DNA of 7,435 nt from contig JAKAWO010000146.1 in NCBI GenBank assembly GCA_021827255.1, positions 1-7,435 on the forward strand, written 5' to 3'. The stretch is from Acidobacteriota bacterium. Its GTDB lineage: Bacteria > Acidobacteriota > Terriglobia > UBA7540. Position 1 is the first letter of the stretch; each line of letters begins with the position of its first letter. A program made the translations under genes and the position numbers. This document shows, in pieces, positions 6,066 to 7,435 of the stretch. The notes under the pieces were generated by a model. The model was not told the origin of the DNA and ran no database searches. It saw only the letters and a program-made list of their open reading frames with translations.

Positions 6066-6692
6066 TTGAGTTCAGAAAAACTGACGGCGCCCAAGGCCGT
6101 TCCCGAGGCTCAACTCATCGCGCGCGCGCAGCGTGGCGACGAGGAGGCTTTTGAAGCCCTCTTCGAAGCTCACAAGCGTAGGGTGTACACGCTGTGCCTG
6201 CGGATGACGGGAAACACCGCGGAGGCCGAGGACCTTACCCAAGACGCGTTCCTGCAGCTCTTTCGCAAGATCTCGACGTTCCGCGGCGAATCGGCTTTTT
6301 CCACGTGGCTGCACCGGCTGGCGGTGAATGTGGTGCTGATGCACCTGCGGAAAAAGGGATTGCAGCAGATCTCGCTCGATGAGACCGAAGATTCACAAGG
6401 CGAGACAGTGCGCCGTGATTATGGCCAGCCCGATCCGCGGCTGGCGATGTCGGTGGATCGCATCGGCCTCAACCGCGCCATTGGCGAGTTGCCGCCCGGC
6501 TACCGAGCGGTTTTCATCCTGCACGATGTCGAGGGCTACGAGCACAACGAGATCGCGGAAATTATGGATTGTTCTGTCGGCAATTCAAAATCTCAGCTCC
6601 ACAAGGCGCGAATGAAGCTGCGCGAGTGGTTGCTCCAAGACCAGAAAAAGCGGGCAGCGCGCGCTGAGGATGCGGGCAATAAAAAGGCTTAG
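6066..6692 (+). CDS. ECF-type RNA polymerase sigma factor
   Basis: A 208-residue sigma-70 family protein of typical ECF length. Region 2 (about 31-97) contains the core-binding and -10 recognition helices, with AEDLTQDAFLQLFRKI and FSTWLHRLAVNVV. Region 4 (about 134-186) carries ELPPGYRAVFILHDVEGY, then EIAEIMDCSVGNSKSQLHKAR, the -35-binding helix-turn-helix. There is no sign of regions 1.1 or 3. It directs RNA polymerase to a small regulon, probably including its own operon. The TTG start is chosen because an in-frame TAG lies at 6054-6056 and no ATG or GTG occurs before region 2; no good ribosome-binding site precedes it, and CTG 6081 is a poorer alternative. The stop lies 11 bases before the anti-sigma gene, whose ribosome-binding site overlaps it, so translation is likely coupled. 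The specific ECF group cannot be assigned by eye. Confidence 0.93.
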   Translation: MSSEKLTAPKAVPEAQLIARAQRGDEEAFEALFEAHKRRVYTLCLRMTGNTAEAEDLTQDAFLQLFRKISTFRGESAFSTWLHRLAVNVVLMHLRKKGLQQISLDETEDSQGETVRRDYGQPDPRLAMSVDRIGLNRAIGELPPGYRAVFILHDVEGYEHNEIAEIMDCSVGNSKSQLHKARMKLREWLLQDQKKRAARAEDAGNKKA

Positions 6693-6701
6693 GTAGGGGG
6701 G
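6691..6701 (+). promoter_or_regulatory. Ribosome-binding site overlapping the sigma stop codon
   Basis: AGGTAGGGGGG begins inside the TAG of the sigma gene and ends two bases before ATG 6704 or five before ATG 6707. The overlap suggests translational coupling that keeps anti-sigma synthesis tied to sigma synthesis. Because the G-run is closer to ideal spacing for ATG 6707, the true start may be one codon later than given. Confidence 0.5.
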
Positions 6702-6703
6702 CC

Positions 6704-7396
6704 ATGATGGAAGAGGAAATTTCAGCGAAGCAAGCTCATCCGAGTCCTGAGTGCCGGCGATTTGATGCCGAGCTCGCCGCCTACTTGGAGGGCGAAGCGG
6801 GAACTCGTGTCGAGGCTCATGCCGCGCAATGCGGCGCCTGCCAGTTGCTGCTGGGCCAATTGAAATTGATCCGGGACGGCGCGCGCCAACTGCCCGAGGA
6901 ATCGCCTGGGCCGGGGATGTGGATCGCGCTGAGGGCCCGGCTTCTCGCCGACGGGGTGATCCGAAAGCGCCCGCCGCGATCCTGGCTTGAGAAGCTGCCG
7001 CTGCCCGCTCGCTGGGTCCCGGCGGGCGCCTTTGCGGTCGTGGCCCTGGCGGTTCTGGCAGGGGTGATCGTCTCTTTCCCGCACCGCCAAAAGCCGCCCG
7101 TCCGCGTCGCGGAGTCCTCCGCCCGCGTGGCGGCCAATTACGCGACCGAAGAAGTATCCCTTGAGCGCACCGTCAACCAGATGGAGCGGAGTTACAGAAG
7201 CCGGAAGAATACCTTCGATCCAGCGGTCAGGAACGACTATCAGAAGGGACTCGCATCCCTCGATGACTGCATCCAACAGTGTCAGGCGACGCTTCGACGA
7301 TCGCCTGAGAATTCACTAGCTCGGCAATATTTGATGACAGCTTATGCGCAGAAGGCGACGATTCTCGCTTCTGCTTTGGAGTATCAAGGCCGCTAG
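6704..7396 (+). CDS. Zinc-finger (zf-HC2) membrane anti-sigma factor
   Basis: A 230-residue protein read as the antagonist of the preceding ECF sigma factor. The N-terminal zinc-binding anti-sigma domain shows Cys17 and then His39-x3-Cys43-x2-Cys46, all four likely ligands intact. A single membrane segment spans about 104-125 (WVPAGAFAVVALAVLAGVIV), followed by basic/Pro residues. The rest (about 135-230) would be periplasmic: a helical, charged domain (LERTVNQMERSYRSRK...YQKGLASLDDCIQQCQ...LMTAYAQKATIL) that probably senses or protects against proteolysis. Known members hold the sigma factor at the membrane until cleaved or rearranged. Cys189 and Cys193 form a CxxxC pair in the outer domain. 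The gene follows the sigma gene by 11 bases. After its stop only 39 bases remain in the window. Confidence 0.9.
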   Translation: MMEEEISAKQAHPSPECRRFDAELAAYLEGEAGTRVEAHAAQCGACQLLLGQLKLIRDGARQLPEESPGPGMWIALRARLLADGVIRKRPPRSWLEKLPLPARWVPAGAFAVVALAVLAGVIVSFPHRQKPPVRVAESSARVAANYATEEVSLERTVNQMERSYRSRKNTFDPAVRNDYQKGLASLDDCIQQCQATLRRSPENSLARQYLMTAYAQKATILASALEYQGR

Positions 7397-7435
7397 GCCG
7401 TCGGGTAGAAAGTAGAACCTGTGACCAAACATTGT

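Noticed and set aside
7421..7435. GTG at 7421 as the start of a third gene in the sigma operon
   Set aside because: Only five codons are visible and there is no clear ribosome-binding site, though operons of this type often continue.

Overview
The window looks like a stretch of a GC-rich Gram-negative chromosome, most likely Acidobacteriota. That assignment is inferred from protein style: an exported carboxypeptidase-regulatory/TPR protein, a long S55-type (SpoIVB-like) exported protein, a big propeller/Ig exported protein, and an ECF sigma factor with a zf-HC2 membrane anti-sigma factor. No rRNA, tRNA, CRISPR, insertion sequence or phage gene was seen. All five supported genes lie on the + strand.

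Layout. Bases 1-324 hold no convincing gene: a C-rich, G-poor tract (71-190) that may be a Rho-loading region, then a leader with an inverted repeat and a near-ideal Shine-Dalgarno. Bases 325-1395 encode an exported protein with a beta-sandwich domain and five TPR units. A 154-base gap with a tandem 10-bp repeat and a hairpin precedes an exported S55-like peptidase (1550-3481, or from GTG 1496). A 174-base gap rich in hairpins leads to a 761-residue exported propeller/Ig-like protein (3656-5941). After 124 bases come the ECF sigma factor (6066-6692) and, 11 bases on, its probable anti-sigma factor (6704-7396), evidently an operon that may continue past the right edge.

How the genes may work together. 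The sigma/anti-sigma pair is a standard envelope-signalling module: the zinc-binding N-terminus of the anti-sigma factor should hold the sigma factor in the cytoplasm, with one membrane segment and a C-terminal domain outside the inner membrane. The first three genes all encode proteins with export signals. S55 peptidases are known from SpoIVB, which triggers regulated intramembrane proteolysis during sporulation, so an S55 homologue two genes from a membrane anti-sigma factor invites a functional link, but the sequence does not prove one.

The most interesting points are: (1) the S55-like protein has its serine motif (GMSGSP) about 190 residues BEFORE its GH histidine motif, the reverse of SpoIVB, suggesting a circularly permuted or rearranged peptidase; (2) the propeller's fifth blade is split by an ~80-residue Pro/Ala/Thr-rich insert; (3) there are compact GC-rich hairpins in the spacer before the propeller gene. 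I found no clear-cut new defence, mobile or RNA system.
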